Shown: piece by piece, positions 28,607-36,968 of the stretch
How positions within the stretch are numbered: position 1 is the first letter of the stretch
How the letters are laid out: the number at the start of each line of letters is the position of its first letter
Assembly (NCBI GenBank): GCA_027492585.1
Contig: JAPUEK010000041.1
Coordinates: 23,843-87,842, forward strand
DNA: 64,000 bases
Source: Paracoccaceae bacterium
Lineage (GTDB): Bacteria; Pseudomonadota; Alphaproteobacteria; Rhodobacterales; Rhodobacteraceae
Direction: 5' to 3'
The notes under the pieces: model-generated
What the model was told of the DNA's origin: nothing
Seen by the model: only the letters and a program-made list of their open reading frames with translations
The model's database searches: none
Translations under genes and position numbers: made by a program

Positions 28607-29710
28607 ATGCGCCCTTCGACGGAAGCAGAGCTGAGTGAGATGATCCGGGAGGCCGCGCGGCCGCTGCGGATCAGGGGCGGCGGGACGCGCGGGCTCGGGC
28701 CGGCGGAGGGCGTGGTGCTGGAAACCGGCGGGCTCTCCGGCGTCACGCTTTATGAGCCGGGGGCGCTGACTCTGGTGGCGCGGGCCGGGACGCCCTTGGC
28801 GGAGGTGGAGGCGGTTCTGTCCGCCGAACGGCAGCGGCTCGCCTTCGAGGTGCCGGATCTGCGCGGGCTGCTGGCGCGGGAGGGGGTCTCGACGCTGGGC
28901 GGGGTGGCCTCGGCCAATGCCTCCGGCCCGCGGCGGGTGCAGGTGGGGGCTGCGCGGGATCATCTGCTCGGGCTACGTTTCGTCGACGGGCGCGGCGATG
29001 TGGTCAAGAACGGCGGGCGGGTGATGAAGAATGTCACCGGCTATGACCTTGTGAAGCTCTTGGCCGGGGCGCAGGGCAAGCTCGGGGTGCTGAGCGAGGT
29101 CTCGCTGAAGGTGCAGGCGATCCCGGAGGCGGAGGCGACGCTCTGGCGCGAGACAGGCGGGACGGCGGGGCTGGCGGCGTTGCGGGCGGCGCTCGGCTCG
29201 CCCTTCGATGTCTCGGGCGCGGGGCTGGCCGGGGGGCGGGCGATGATCCGGCTTGAGGGGATGGAAGGCTCCGTCGCCTACCGGACCGCGGCCTTGCGCG
29301 CCCATCTCGGCGGTGAGTGGCAGGTGGCGGGGGGCGCGGAGAGTGCCGCGCTCTGGACCCGGCTGCGCGATGTGGAGCCATTCGCAGGGGCGCCGGGGGC
29401 GGTCTGGCGGCTGTCCATGGTGCCGACGGCTGCGGCGGGGGTGGAGGCGGCGCTGACCGCCGCGGGCCTGCCGCATCGCGCGCTTTACGATTGGGGCGGC
29501 GGGCTGGTCTGGCTGCTGGTGGACAGCCCGGAGGCGGCGGCGATCCGCGCCTTGCCCGGCCTTGGCCATGCCACGCTGGTCCGGCCCCTGCCGGGGATGG
29601 AGGGCGTTCCCGCCTTCCACCCCGAACCTGCCGCCCTTGCCGCGCTGACGGCCGGCCTGCGCGCCAAGTTCGACCCGCGCGGGCTTTTCAATCCGGGGAT
29701 CATGGACTGA
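28607..29710 (+). CDS. glcE: glycolate oxidase subunit GlcE
   Basis: A 367-residue FAD-binding subunit of glycolate oxidase. It has the shortened PCMH FAD site LRIRGGGTRGLGP, the SASTLGGVASANASGPRRVQVGAARDHLLGLR-like region and NGGRVMKNVTGYDLVKLLAGAQG. ATG 28607 with AAAGGAGGGG is chosen over the upstream GTG 28592. The stop overlaps the glcF start by one base. Confidence 0.94.
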   Translation: MRPSTEAELSEMIREAARPLRIRGGGTRGLGPAEGVVLETGGLSGVTLYEPGALTLVARAGTPLAEVEAVLSAERQRLAFEVPDLRGLLAREGVSTLGGVASANASGPRRVQVGAARDHLLGLRFVDGRGDVVKNGGRVMKNVTGYDLVKLLAGAQGKLGVLSEVSLKVQAIPEAEATLWRETGGTAGLAALRAALGSPFDVSGAGLAGGRAMIRLEGMEGSVAYRTAALRAHLGGEWQVAGGAESAALWTRLRDVEPFAGAPGAVWRLSMVPTAAAGVEAALTAAGLPHRALYDWGGGLVWLLVDSPEAAAIRALPGLGHATLVRPLPGMEGVPAFHPEPAALAALTAGLRAKFDPRGLFNPGIMD

Positions 29711-30981
29711 TGCAGACACATTTCACCGCCGAGCAGTTGCGCGACCCCGGTCTTGCGCGGGCCAACGAGATCCTGCGTTCCTGCGTGCATTGCGGCTTTT
29801 GCACCGCGACCTGCCCGACCTATCAGGTGCTGGGGGATGAGCTCGACAGCCCGCGCGGGCGCATCTACCTGATCAAGGAGATGCTGGAGACCGGCCGTCC
29901 CGCCGATGAACGCGTGGTCAAGCATGTGGACCGCTGCCTCTCGTGCCTGTCCTGCATGACGACCTGCCCCTCGGGCGTGCATTACATGCATCTTGTCGAT
30001 CAGGCGCGGGCCTATATCGAGAAGACCTATCGCCGCCCCCTTGGCGATCGCGCGCTCCGCTGGGTGCTGGCCAAGGTGCTGCCCTATCCGGGGCGATTCC
30101 GGCTGGCGCTTCTCGGGGCGAAGATCGCCCGGCCCTTTGCGCGGCTCCTGCCGGACCGGCGCCTGCGGGCCATGGTCGCCATGGCGCCCCGCCGGATCCC
30201 CCCGGTCAGCCGCAACGACGATCCGCAGGTCTTCCCTGCCATCGGCCCGCAGCGGATGCGGGTGGCGCTGATGACCGGCTGCGCGCAGAGGGCGCTCAAC
30301 ACCGACATCAACGATGCGACGATCCGGCTCCTGCGGCGGCTCGGCTGCGCGGTGCTGGTCCCGCGCGGCATGGGCTGCTGCGGGGCGCTGACCCATCACA
30401 TGGGCCGCGAGGGTGAGGCCCATGCCGCCGCCCGCGCCAATATCGCCGCTTTCATGGCCGAAAAGACGGCGGGAGGGCTCGATGCCATCGTCATCAATAC
30501 CTCCGGCTGCGGGACGACGGTGAAGGATTACGGCCATATGCTCGGCACCGAGGAGGCGGCGACGGTCGCGGGCCTTGCGGCGGATGTAAGCGAGGTTCTG
30601 ACCCGGCTCGGCCTGCCCGAGGGGGCGCCGAAGGGGCTGCGCGTCGCCTATCACGCCGCCTGTTCCCTTCAGCACGGCCAGCAGATCAAGACCGCACCGA
30701 AGGAGCTGCTGAAGCGCGCCGGTTTCACCGTGGTCGAGCCGGCGGACAGCCATCTCTGCTGCGGCTCGGCGGGAACCTACAACCTTCTCCAGCCGGAGAT
30801 TTCGGCGGAACTGAAGGCGCGCAAGGTGCAGACGCTGGAGGCGAAGGCTCCCGACATCATCGCAGCGGGCAATATCGGCTGCATGATGCAGATCGGCTCG
30901 GGAACCGGGGTTCCGGTGGTGCATACGGTGGAGCTGCTCGACTGGGCCACCGGCGGGCCGAAGCCGCGCGCCTTGGGCTAG
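29710..30981 (+). CDS. glcF: glycolate oxidase iron-sulfur subunit GlcF
   Basis: A 423-residue subunit carrying two 4Fe-4S clusters: CVHCGFCTATCP (Cys25, 28, 31, 35) and CLSCLSCMTTCP (Cys76, 79, 82, 86). Two CCG cysteine-rich domains follow (GCCGALTHHMG; CCGSAGTYN). It passes electrons from GlcD to the quinone pool at the inner membrane. The ATG overlaps the glcE stop. Convergent with an unknown gene; intergenic element copy 6 lies downstream. Confidence 0.96.
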   Translation: MQTHFTAEQLRDPGLARANEILRSCVHCGFCTATCPTYQVLGDELDSPRGRIYLIKEMLETGRPADERVVKHVDRCLSCLSCMTTCPSGVHYMHLVDQARAYIEKTYRRPLGDRALRWVLAKVLPYPGRFRLALLGAKIARPFARLLPDRRLRAMVAMAPRRIPPVSRNDDPQVFPAIGPQRMRVALMTGCAQRALNTDINDATIRLLRRLGCAVLVPRGMGCCGALTHHMGREGEAHAAARANIAAFMAEKTAGGLDAIVINTSGCGTTVKDYGHMLGTEEAATVAGLAADVSEVLTRLGLPEGAPKGLRVAYHAACSLQHGQQIKTAPKELLKRAGFTVVEPADSHLCCGSAGTYNLLQPEISAELKARKVQTLEAKAPDIIAAGNIGCMMQIGSGTGVPVVHTVELLDWATGGPKPRALG

Positions 30982-30993
30982 GGTCGCCGGCCC

Positions 30994-31110
30994 CTCCCCC
31001 GTTCATTTTCTGTCGGCAAACATCCTGCGGGGTTTGCCGTCGGTTCCGCCATCGGTTCAAGGGACCGGCGGCAGGACGGAGGGGTGCAAGACCCCTCAGG
31101 GACCGCAGCA
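30994..31110. repeat. dispersed intergenic element, copy 6 (interrupted)
   Basis: Matches copy 1 in order: CCCCTCCCCCGTTCATTTTCTGT, then AAACATCCTGCGGGGT, then after roughly 50 extra bases the GGAGGGGTGCAAGACCCCTC hairpin. It lies between convergent glcF and the frameshifted gene. Confidence 0.65.
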
Positions 31111-31135
31111 GGGCGCAGCGCGTCCGGAGCGGGCC

Positions 31136-31793
31136 TCAGGGCAGGTTCCGCTGGATGTGATCCGACATGTTGGCCAGCCCGTCCTCCACCTCCTTCGGCG
31201 GCAGACCAAGCGCCGCGATCCCCCGTGCCAGCCGCCTGCGCCCGACGAGATCGTCAAGGGCAGCGGGCGGTTGCAAGCCCGCGACCTTGCCGGCGATCAG
31301 ATAGCTCATCAGCCGCCGCGTGCGGGTGTTGCCATGGACACGGGCAGCGGAGGCGAGCTTTTCCAGAAAGCTGCCCCACTGGCGGTTGGCCGAAAGGGGC
31401 AGCACCTCGATCCGCAGAAAGGCACTGTCCTGCCCGGAGCGGGTGCGGTTCAAGAGGTGGTCGATGTCATAGGCGGCGAGATCCACAGGCGGAGTCGTGA
31501 TCCCGTAAGCGGCCTTCAGGAAGGCGCTGTAGGCGGCGCGGTAGCTGCCATAGCCCGCCCGGACCCAAAGCGTCGCTCCGTGCGGCTGACCCGTGGCCGC
31601 CGCGACCATCACCACATTGCCGGCGGCGCGGCGGCCGGGCCGGGCGGGGGCGGCGGTGCCGGCGAACTCTTCCAGCACCTGCAACCGGCCAAGACCGGCG
31701 GCGCTTTCCACCCTCTGCCAGCGGCGGGAATCCGGTCACGAAATTCTGCAAGAGCGCACGGCGGCGGCGGTCCACAATCAGGGAAACGGACAT
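31136..31793 (-). pseudogene. unrecognised protein, apparently frameshifted near its 5' end
   Basis: I do not recognise this protein. The minus-strand frame ending at 31136 is open back to a GTG at 31711 (191 residues: WVRAGYGSYRAAYSAFLKAAYG, then YDIDHLLNRTR). A different frame beginning with ATG 31793 (MSVSLIVDRRRRALLQNFVTGFPPLAE) has coding-like third positions and a GAGGCG ribosome site. The two join if one G is removed from GAGGGTGGAA near 31715, giving about 218 residues. DIDHL and the following NRQWG recall HNH-type patterns, but that is only a resemblance. It is either a frameshift, a sequencing error, or a short gene starting at GTG 31711. Confidence 0.55.
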
Positions 31794-31912
31794 GGGCGCC
31801 TCAAATCATGGAAGGGAAAGACAAGGAGGGGACAAGCCGGACAATATGCGGATAGGATAGCCAAATTCCTGCCGCAAAAGAGAGTTATCGCGGCGGGATT
31901 GCAGGAGCTTTC

Positions 31913-32722
31913 ATGCGTCTTTTCCAATTCGCCATTCTGGCCAGCCTTCTTGCCGCGCTCTGCGGCACCGCCTTCGCGCAGGACAAACCGCTCCGCAGCC
32001 TGCAAACCTCGGACGAGGGGCGCGGCTGGGCGGCGGTCGGGCGGCTGAACCTCGGCAAGCGCGGTTTCTGCACGGCCACGCTGATCGCACCGCAACTGGT
32101 GCTGACGGCGGCGCATTGCCTTTTCGACAAGGAAACCGGCGCGCGGATGGACCCGGCGGAAATGCAGTTCCTTGCCGGCTGGCGCAATGGCCGGGCGGAG
32201 GCCTATCGCGGGGTGCGCCGGGCGATCGCCCATCCGGATTACATCTATTCCGGGGCCGACAACGTGGACCGCGTGGCCTATGATCTGGCCCTGTTGCAGT
32301 TGGATCAGCCGATCCGCCTGCCCTCCATCCGGCCCTTTGCCACCGACAGCCGCCCGCGTACCGGCGATGCGGTGGAGGTGGTGTCCTACGCGCAGGACCG
32401 GGCCGAAGCGCCTTCCCTTCAGGAAGTCTGCCATGTGCTTGACCGGGCGCCGGCGGTGCTGGTCCTGTCCTGCAATGTCGATTTCGGCTCTTCCGGCGCC
32501 CCGATTTTTGCCGAGCGGGACGGAGAGATGCGGATCGTCTCCGTCGTCTCGGCCAAGGCGGAGCTGGACGGGGAAAGGGTCGCGCTCGGCACCAATCTGA
32601 CCGATCCGCTGGCGGTGTTGCAGGCCGAGATGGCAGAGGCGGAGAGCCCGACGAGGTTCGGCGGAACGGTGCGGATCCTCTCCGGCGGTCAGGCGGGCGG
32701 GGCCAAATTCGTGAAGCCGTAG
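31913..32722 (+). CDS. secreted trypsin-like serine protease
   Basis: A 269-residue S1-family protease with a signal peptide (FAILASLLAALCGTAFA). The catalytic triad is His68 (LTAAHC), Asp124 (YDLALLQL) and Ser194 (DFGSSGAPIF, replacing the usual GDSGGP). It is probably exported to the periplasm. Substrate unknown. Divergent from the frameshifted gene; about 155 bases with nothing recognisable follow before the 2-hydroxyacid dehydrogenase. Confidence 0.9.
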   Translation: MRLFQFAILASLLAALCGTAFAQDKPLRSLQTSDEGRGWAAVGRLNLGKRGFCTATLIAPQLVLTAAHCLFDKETGARMDPAEMQFLAGWRNGRAEAYRGVRRAIAHPDYIYSGADNVDRVAYDLALLQLDQPIRLPSIRPFATDSRPRTGDAVEVVSYAQDRAEAPSLQEVCHVLDRAPAVLVLSCNVDFGSSGAPIFAERDGEMRIVSVVSAKAELDGERVALGTNLTDPLAVLQAEMAEAESPTRFGGTVRILSGGQAGGAKFVKP

Positions 32723-32878
32723 CGGCGCGCAAAAGCCCGCAGCGGCCGGGGCTTCCGCGTCAAGCCCTGCAAGACCGATACCCTCTGCGCCGCCCCTGCC
32801 GAGAGAAGCATCCAGCGATGGCTCGCCGGTGCCTTCTGGCTTGCGCCTCAGGACGGCGGGCGCAGCAGCTTCGGGTGC

Positions 32879-34018
32879 TCAGGGGGCAGCCGGCTCATAC
32901 CCTTCCGGAAGATCGCCGACGAGGTTGCGGACCCGGCGATTGGCGATGGCATCCAGGATCTGATCGACAGCCCGGATCGCACCCTCCACCCGCGAAGGGT
33001 GATCGGTATCGGCCGCCACATGCGGCAACAGGCGCAACCGTCCCTGCAACTGCCGCGCCGGTTCCAGATAGGGGGCGAGCGGGCCGAAGGGCTGGCCTTC
33101 CGCGTCAAGGAAAAGATCGGCGTCGATGAAGCCGTGGCGCACCTGCCCGGACTGCATCGCCGCAAACAGGGCCGGCACATCGACCACTTCACCCCGGTCA
33201 TAGTTCACCACCACCGCCGAAGGCGCGAGCGCGGCCAGAACCGCCTCTCCCACCAGCCCGGCATTGGCGGCGCGGCCGGCCGCATCGACGGGGCCGAGGC
33301 CGACATGCACGCTCAGCACCCGCGCGCCCTGCGCCGCCGCCTCCGGCGTTTCGGCATAGCGGAAGCCTGCCGCTTCGATCCGCTCGCGGTGGCGCGGACG
33401 GGCATAGACGCCGACCCGCATCCCGAAGGCCTGCGCCAGCCGGGCCACCTCGGCCCCGATATTGCCGAAACCGAGCACGGCAAAGCCCATGCCCTCCAGC
33501 TTTTCGGTCGGATAGCGGACCAGATCGCGCCGGGTGTCGAAACGCCCGGCCAGCACCAGATCATGCAGGGTATCGACCGGCAGATCGGGCAGCACGCTCA
33601 GAACCGCCTTCATCGCCATCTGCGCCGTCGCGCGGGCGTTGGAGCCGGGGGTGTTCATCAGCACCGCCTGCCCCCCAACGCCCGATCCCCCGCCCCAGGA
33701 GGCGGAGCGCATGTTGCCGGTTCCCGCCCCGATCCGCACCCCGCCGAGACGAAAGCGCGTCGCCTCGGGCAGGATGGTCGCAGCGGCGATCACCGCGTCA
33801 TAGGCCCCCTCCCCCGCCGCGGCGAGAAGCTCCGCCTCGCTGGCGAGATCGGGCTGGTAGTAGAAATTCACCCGCGCCGGATCATAGGCCCCCGGTGCGG
33901 CGCCGGGGTGGAACAACCCACCCCGCGCCTTGATATGGGCGGCAACCTCCGACGGATCGGGGCGGCCGGCGGCATCAAGCCGCAAACCGACCAGATCGCA
34001 GATCAGAACCTTCACCAT
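32879..34018 (-). CDS. D-isomer-specific 2-hydroxyacid dehydrogenase
   Basis: A 379-residue NAD-dependent dehydrogenase of the SerA/formate dehydrogenase-like fold. It has the nucleotide-binding FAVLGFGNIGAEVARLAQAFGMRVGVY, the catalytic arginine in NYDRGEVVD and histidine in LLPHVAADT, while the usual DVFxxEP glutamate segment is altered (DADLFLDAEGQPFGP). Seven bases after the TfdB-like hydroxylase gene, it is the last member of the maleylacetate reductase operon. Its role in aromatic breakdown is not obvious; it might reduce a 2-oxoacid side product. Confidence 0.85.
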   Translation of the reverse strand: MVKVLICDLVGLRLDAAGRPDPSEVAAHIKARGGLFHPGAAPGAYDPARVNFYYQPDLASEAELLAAAGEGAYDAVIAAATILPEATRFRLGGVRIGAGTGNMRSASWGGGSGVGGQAVLMNTPGSNARATAQMAMKAVLSVLPDLPVDTLHDLVLAGRFDTRRDLVRYPTEKLEGMGFAVLGFGNIGAEVARLAQAFGMRVGVYARPRHRERIEAAGFRYAETPEAAAQGARVLSVHVGLGPVDAAGRAANAGLVGEAVLAALAPSAVVVNYDRGEVVDVPALFAAMQSGQVRHGFIDADLFLDAEGQPFGPLAPYLEPARQLQGRLRLLPHVAADTDHPSRVEGAIRAVDQILDAIANRRVRNLVGDLPEGYEPAAP

Positions 34019-34025
34019 GCGGGCC

Positions 34026-35783
34026 TCAGCGGTCGAGGATCTGGCGCAGGGCGCGGGCGAGATCGGCTTCGGGCGTCTCGCTCATCGTGGTCGCGCGGTA
34101 GCAGACATGGTGGTCGGGCCGCACCAGCAGACAGCCGTCATCGCGGATTTCCGAGATGCGCGCCCATTCGCCGCTGTGATCCACATAGTCCTGGCGCGGG
34201 CCGATCACATGGGTCACGAGGTCGAGATCCAGATCCGCCGCCACCTTCTGCGCCGCCTCGGCCCAGGCCTCGCCGCCCAGCCCGGTCAGAAGGGTAAAGC
34301 GTCCATGCCCGCAGATGTCGAGCGTGGACACCGCGGCCCCGTTGCCGTGGCGGTAAAGCCAGGCATGGGGCAGGCGCGCGCCGGGCCATGTGGTCGGCTG
34401 GTAATGCAGATCGGCGTCCAGCTCGAAAGCCGGTTCGATCTGGCCGTTCGTCACCACGGCATCGGAGCGATACCGCTGGTTCATCTCGACCCCATGGGCG
34501 TCGAATTCGTATTTCTTGAAGGCGATGGCCTTGCGGATCGCCTCGCGCTGCGCCTCGGCTGCCGGGGTGCCATGGGTGCGCGCCTGCAGGTTCTTCTGCA
34601 TCTCCGCCGGGCTGACGCCTTCGGCCATGCCGAGCGCCGCAAAGATCGGCCCGGTCTCGCCGATCGACTGGTTGGCGCGGGTGACGATCTGGCGGGCAAT
34701 GGGCGCGCGCTCGGTCGTGTAGCTGTCCAAGAGCCGCTCCCCCGCCTGCCCTTTCAGCACCATCGCCAGTTTCCAGGCGAGGTTGAAGGCATCCTGGATG
34801 GAGGTGTTGGACCCCAGCCCGTTCGACGGCGGATGCCGGTGGATCGCATCGCCCATGCAGAACACCCGGCCTTCGGAGGTGCGGGTGGCGAAGTAGTTGT
34901 TCACCGTCCAGATATTCGCCGACAGAAGCTCGATCTCCAGCTCCGGGTCGCCGATGAGCTGCCGGGCGACGCCGGTGGCGAATTCGGGCGTGACCTCCGG
35001 CTCCGGGCCGTTGATGTCATAGCCCCAGACGATCAGCCATTCGTTCCACGGCCGCACCATCCGCACGAGACCCATGCCGATGCCGCCCACATCCGCACCG
35101 GGCTGCATCACCCAGTAAAGCACCGAAGGCCGGTGCGCGACGTATTTGGACAGATCCGCCTTGAACAGGATGTTCATGCTGCCGCCGACCGCCATCTTGC
35201 CCTCGAAGGGCAGACCCGCATGTTCGGCGACCAGCGATTTGCCGCCATCAGCCCCGATCAGGTACTTGGAGCGGATGGTGAATTCCTTGCCCGTCAGCCG
35301 GTCGAGGCAGGTCGTCGTCACGCCTTCGGCATCCTGGACGTGGCTCAGATATTCCGTGCTCATCCGGGCCTGCGTGCCGCGTTGGCAGGCGGTCTTGAAG
35401 AGCAGCGGCTCCATGAAGGTCTGGGGCAGGTCGTTCATCTTCGTCGGCGAAGACATGAGATGCTCCGCCTTCGACAAGGGATGGTTGCCCCAGGCCTTCA
35501 TCCGGCCGATTTCCTCCCCCGCGAGGCTTTCGCAGAAGATGTTCTCGCCCATCAGGTCCTGATGGGTGGCGAACATATAGGCCTCATCCTCCACATCCCG
35601 GCCGAGATCGCGCAGGACCTCCATCGCGCGTTGGTTGGTGATATGGGCGCGCGGCGTATTGGCCAGCCAGCGATAGCGGTTCACCGCCATGTTCTGGATG
35701 CCATAGGTCGAAAGCAGCGCCGCCGTCGCGGAACCGGCGGGGCCTGTGCCGATGATCAATACATCGGTGGTGATGTCAGCCAT
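34026..35783 (-). CDS. FAD-dependent phenol hydroxylase, TfdB (2,4-dichlorophenol 6-monooxygenase)-like
   Basis: A 585-residue class A flavin monooxygenase using NAD(P)H and O2 to ortho-hydroxylate a phenol. The FAD motif GTGPAG (12-17), TPRAHITNQRAMEVLRDLG, the second FAD motif GADGGKS, HRPSVLYWVMQPGAD and GDAIHRHPPSNGLGSNTSIQDAFNLAWK closely follow TfdB. With maleylacetate reductase next door and a hydroxyquinol-type dioxygenase in the neighbouring operon, the substrate could be resorcinol- or hydroquinone-like and the product hydroxyquinol; a chlorophenol is possible but not shown. An AGGAG ribosome site precedes ATG 35783. Confidence 0.9.
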   Translation of the reverse strand: MADITTDVLIIGTGPAGSATAALLSTYGIQNMAVNRYRWLANTPRAHITNQRAMEVLRDLGRDVEDEAYMFATHQDLMGENIFCESLAGEEIGRMKAWGNHPLSKAEHLMSSPTKMNDLPQTFMEPLLFKTACQRGTQARMSTEYLSHVQDAEGVTTTCLDRLTGKEFTIRSKYLIGADGGKSLVAEHAGLPFEGKMAVGGSMNILFKADLSKYVAHRPSVLYWVMQPGADVGGIGMGLVRMVRPWNEWLIVWGYDINGPEPEVTPEFATGVARQLIGDPELEIELLSANIWTVNNYFATRTSEGRVFCMGDAIHRHPPSNGLGSNTSIQDAFNLAWKLAMVLKGQAGERLLDSYTTERAPIARQIVTRANQSIGETGPIFAALGMAEGVSPAEMQKNLQARTHGTPAAEAQREAIRKAIAFKKYEFDAHGVEMNQRYRSDAVVTNGQIEPAFELDADLHYQPTTWPGARLPHAWLYRHGNGAAVSTLDICGHGRFTLLTGLGGEAWAEAAQKVAADLDLDLVTHVIGPRQDYVDHSGEWARISEIRDDGCLLVRPDHHVCYRATTMSETPEADLARALRQILDR

Positions 35784-35805
35784 TGTCGTCTCCTCCCAGA
35801 GAATG

Positions 35806-36879
35806 TCAGATCGCGGGTTCTTCGCCCGCCCAGGCCGCCTGCAAGAGCGCCCGGATTCCAGCGCGCGTCACCGGACGCGGGTTCCAATAGGGGTTCGCGC
35901 TCGCCAGATCGGCGGCGCGGTCAAGATCGGCCTCCTTCAGCCCCAGATCGCGCAGCGCCATGGGCGAGCCGGCCTGCGCGGCAAAGCGGTGAAGGCCGAG
36001 GCCGGGGTTGCCGCCGCCGAACAGATCGCTGACCGGGGCCAGCAGATCCGGCACGGCTTCGGCATTGTAGGCGATCGCATGGGGCAGGATCACCGCATGG
36101 GTCTCCGCATGGGGCAGATCGAAACTGCCGCCGAGCGTATGGCAAAGCTTGTGATGCAGCGCCATGCCGACCTGCCCCAGCACCGTCCCGCAGAGCCAGG
36201 CGCCGTAAAGTGTCTCCCCCCGCGCCGCCGGATCGGTCGGATTGGCCATCACCTTCGGCAGGCTGTCACGGAAGGCGCGCAGCCCCTCCACCGCCATCAG
36301 CGAGGAGATGGGCGAGCGGTCGCGGGCATAAAGCCCCTCCGCCGCATGGGCCATGGCGTTGAGCGCCGAAGTCACCGTCATCGCCACCGGCAGCGTCGCC
36401 ACCAGTTCGGCGTCGTAAAGGATCACCTCCGGCTGCACCTTCGGGCTGGTGAGCGTCGTCTTCACCCCGTTCTCGGTCTGGCCGAGGATGCCCGTCGCCT
36501 CGGACCCGGCATAGGTGGTCGGCACGACGATCTGCGGCAGATCGGTCCGCAGCGCAATCGCCTTGCCGAGGCCGGTGGTCGAACCGCCCCCGACCGAGAT
36601 CACCACATCGGCACCAAGTTTCCGGGCAAGGGCGGTTGCCTCTTCCGACACATCGACCGGGGTATGCATCGCGGCCTTCGTGTAGCTGCCGACGGCGCGG
36701 TCGCCGCAATGGGCGGCGAATTCCTCGGCCATGGCGGCCTGATGCGGGGTGGTCAGGATCAGCGCACGGGTGGCGCCGAGCACCTCCAGCTCCTCTCCCA
36801 CGCTCTTCCGCACGCCCGCCCCGAAGCGCACGCGCACCGCGGCGCTGCGCGCGGTGAATTCCTCGCGGAAAAACGACAT
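35806..36879 (-). CDS. maleylacetate reductase
   Basis: A 357-residue iron-containing alcohol dehydrogenase-type enzyme reducing maleylacetate to 3-oxoadipate with NAD(P)H. It has VISVGGGSTTGLGKAIA, the PTTYAGSEAT motif and the histidine-rich ALHHKLCHTLGGSFDLPHAETHAVILPHAIAYN segment typical of the TfdF/GraC group. It opens the operon divergent from LysR1. It links ring cleavage of hydroxyquinol to the PcaIJF enzymes encoded at 42.6-45.2 kb. Confidence 0.93.
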   Translation of the reverse strand: MSFFREEFTARSAAVRVRFGAGVRKSVGEELEVLGATRALILTTPHQAAMAEEFAAHCGDRAVGSYTKAAMHTPVDVSEEATALARKLGADVVISVGGGSTTGLGKAIALRTDLPQIVVPTTYAGSEATGILGQTENGVKTTLTSPKVQPEVILYDAELVATLPVAMTVTSALNAMAHAAEGLYARDRSPISSLMAVEGLRAFRDSLPKVMANPTDPAARGETLYGAWLCGTVLGQVGMALHHKLCHTLGGSFDLPHAETHAVILPHAIAYNAEAVPDLLAPVSDLFGGGNPGLGLHRFAAQAGSPMALRDLGLKEADLDRAADLASANPYWNPRPVTRAGIRALLQAAWAGEEPAI

Positions 36880-36931
36880 GACAGACCTCCCCTGACTCTC
36901 GGGATGAAGTTAGCCCCGGCGCAAGGAAATA

Positions 36932-36968
36932 TTGATCGGATGATCGAGATATAATATCGCATTGTGTT
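36932..36968. promoter_or_regulatory. LysR1 promoter module with TTGATCGGATG
   Basis: TTGATCGGATG begins at 36932 and lies exactly 36 bases before TATGAA at the LysR1 start. The same 11-mer at the same 36-base distance from TATGAA recurs at 42517 upstream of the livG operon, and a related module precedes LysR2 at 63119. It lies in the 89-bp LysR1/maleylacetate reductase divergent gap and is a candidate LysR operator. Confidence 0.5.

Noticed and set aside
32723..32878. Possible small gene between the protease and the 2-hydroxyacid dehydrogenase
   Set aside because: No frame with a ribosome site or recognisable protein; treated as ordinary intergenic DNA.
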